A stretch of 7,284 nucleotides of DNA from Rickettsia typhi (GTDB lineage: Bacteria; Pseudomonadota; Alphaproteobacteria; Rickettsiales; UBA1997), in contig CAMDRL010000065.1 of assembly GCA_945906835.1 (NCBI GenBank), positions 1-7,284 of the forward strand, written 5' to 3'. The translations under genes and the position numbers were made by a program. Under the pieces are notes generated by a model. The model did not search any database. It saw only the letters and a program-made list of their open reading frames with translations, and was not told where the DNA came from. Shown in pieces: positions 6,521 to 7,284 of the stretch; within the stretch, counting starts at the first letter, position 1, and each line of letters begins with the position of its first letter.

Positions 6521-6763
6521 ATGACTAATAACAACGAGATTTTTGAAAGAGTTAAAAAAATTATTATTAACCACCTAGGCGCTGAAGAAGCTAAGGTTAC
6601 TGAAAATGCTAGCTTTATTGATGATTTGGGAGCTGATAGCTTAGACCAAGTTGAATTAGTTATGGCTTTTGAAGAAGAGTTCGGAATTGAAATTCCTGAT
6701 GAAGCTGCTGAAAAAATTAACACAGTTTCTAGTGCTGTAAAATACATTTCTGAAAACATGTAA
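6521..6763 (+). CDS. acpP: Acyl carrier protein
   Basis: Small acidic cytosolic carrier that holds growing fatty acyl chains on a phosphopantetheine arm for fatty acid synthesis and for lipid A and other acyl transfers. The 80-residue product has the usual length. The arm attaches at Ser40 in the motif [20 protein letters not shown], followed by FGIEIPDE and a final helix ([12 protein letters not shown]). I chose the ATG at 6521, giving [14 protein letters not shown]; the frame stays open upstream to a TTG at 6425, but those 32 extra codons are basic and unlike any ACP. There is no Shine-Dalgarno sequence, which is notable for what should be a highly translated gene. It stands alone, without the fabD, fabG or fabF neighbours common elsewhere, and is followed by a strong terminator. 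An 8-base-pair hairpin spans its stop codon (6753-6773). Confidence 0.97.
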   Translation: MTNNNEIFERVKKIIINHLGAEEAKVTENASFIDDLGADSLDQVELVMAFEEEFGIEIPDEAAEKINTVSSAVKYISENM

Positions 6764-6785
6764 TTCATGTTTTGAAGTGAAAAAC

Positions 6786-6822
6786 AAAAGGCTCTTAAGA
6801 TTTATTCTTGAGAGCCTTTTTT
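6786..6822. terminator. Strong bidirectional intrinsic terminator between acpP and queC
   Basis: Fifteen-base arms AAAAGGCTCTTAAGA (6786-6800) and TCTTGAGAGCCTTTT (6806-6820) with a 5-base loop and one G-U pair in the plus-strand RNA, followed by further T. On the minus strand the stem is followed by TTTTGTTTTT, so it can end both acpP and the convergent queC transcript. Confidence 0.92.
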
Positions 6823-6839
6823 ATGGATTTAAATTTACT

Positions 6840-6959
6840 CTGAAAGCCCTAATCTAACGCCCCTAATCCCTCCTTATTAAGGAGAGTAATTAAACCGAAC
6901 TCGGATCAGTTCCCCTCCTTGATAAGGAGGGGTTAGGGACGGTAGATTAGGGCTTTCAG
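6840..6959. repeat. 120-base near-perfect palindromic element (MITE/REP-like) next to queC
   Basis: Two 45-base arms (6840-6884 and 6915-6959) match at 41 of 45 positions around a 30-base centre. The outer ends are CTGAAAGCCCTAATCTA and TAGATTAGGGCTTTCAG. Each inner arm end is itself palindromic: CTCCTTATTAAGGAG (6870-6884) and CTCCTTGATAAGGAG (6915-6929). The centre contains CCGAACTCGG, again self-complementary. It codes for nothing evident and is more GC-rich than the flanks. It ends 3 bases short of the queC stop codon, so the queC transcript would carry it as a 3' hairpin. It has the form of a non-autonomous palindromic element; no target-site duplication was identified and no transposase is present. 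Confidence 0.85.
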
Positions 6960-6962
6960 TTT

Positions 6963-7284
6963 TTAGAAATTCTTATACATCAAATTATCCTCAATTCCCG
7001 CAGCTTTAAAGCCTTCTAAACGCAATTTACATGAATCGCACTTGCCACAAGAAATAACCTTATTATCTTCAATTATAGGGTCATAACAACTGTGAGTTAT
7101 GGAGTAATCAACTCCATTTCTGATGCCTTCTTCAATAATTTCTTTTTTTGAAAGTTTGATTAACGGAGTATGAATTTTGAAATGTCCTTTATTTTCAACG
7201 CCAGCAGCGGTTGCAAGAGTTGCTAATTTTTCAAAAGTTTCAATAAATTCTGGGCGACAATCTGGATAGCCGCTGTAATCAATG
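6963..7284 (-). CDS. queC: 7-cyano-7-deazaguanine synthase QueC, C-terminal part (partial)
   Basis: ATP-dependent enzyme of queuosine synthesis that turns 7-carboxy-7-deazaguanine and ammonia into preQ0. Only the last 106 residues are in the window; the start lies beyond the right edge. The visible part begins at the conserved [17 protein letters not shown] block, continues with [13 protein letters not shown], and ends with the zinc site: one cysteine in THSCYD, then [14 protein letters not shown], giving the four cysteines typical of QueC at residues 66, 79, 82 and 85 of the visible fragment. The stop is TAA at 6965-6963. It is convergent with acpP and shares its terminator. The N-terminal ATP-binding (PP-loop) motif cannot be checked here. 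No frameshift or internal stop is seen. Confidence 0.95.
   Translation of the reverse strand, partial: IDYSGYPDCRPEFIETFEKLATLATAAGVENKGHFKIHTPLIKLSKKEIIEEGIRNGVDYSITHSCYDPIIEDNKVISCGKCDSCKLRLEGFKAAGIEDNLMYKNF

Overview
This is an AT-rich window (roughly one third G+C by eye). Gene content points to an alphaproteobacterium, most likely in or near the Rickettsiales. The evidence is an ISC (not SUF) iron-sulfur operon containing two tandem cysteine desulfurases, an rpsA-sppA pair, and GC-rich palindromic repeats between AT-rich genes. The species cannot be named from the sequence. A queuosine-pathway gene (queC) at the right end argues against one of the most reduced Rickettsia-type genomes.

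Left half, minus strand (positions 3390 down to 1): an iron-sulfur cluster operon in the order iscR, a second NifS/IscS-type cysteine desulfurase, iscS, iscU, and the first 23 codons of an unidentified gene. The first three genes are 8-9 bases apart. A 120-base gap between iscS and iscU holds a long imperfect inverted repeat. Upstream of iscR is a recognisable promoter whose -35 element and spacer lie inside a strong match to the IscR type 1 operator. IscR keeps its cluster ligands and Glu43, so the classical feedback loop can be read from the sequence: IscR carrying [2Fe-2S] shuts off its own operon when cluster supply is sufficient. IscS (with or without its paralogue) supplies sulfur from cysteine, and IscU is the scaffold.

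Centre (3391-3669): the divergent intergenic region between iscR and rpsA, with the iscR control region, a small nested palindrome resembling a dispersed repeat, and an rpsA leader without a Shine-Dalgarno sequence.

Right half, plus strand (3670-6763): rpsA (ribosomal protein S1, six S1 domains), then sppA 12 bases later (membrane-anchored S49 peptidase with an intact Ser/Lys dyad), then after a 172-base gap acpP (acyl carrier protein). A strong hairpin terminator, usable in both directions, follows acpP. Next comes a 120-base near-perfect palindromic element, and then the last 106 codons of queC on the minus strand, convergent with acpP.

I found no clearly undescribed system. The points most worth checking are the IscR operator/promoter arrangement, the tandem desulfurase paralogues, and three different GC-rich palindromic repeat families in three intergenic regions, one of them inside the isc operon.
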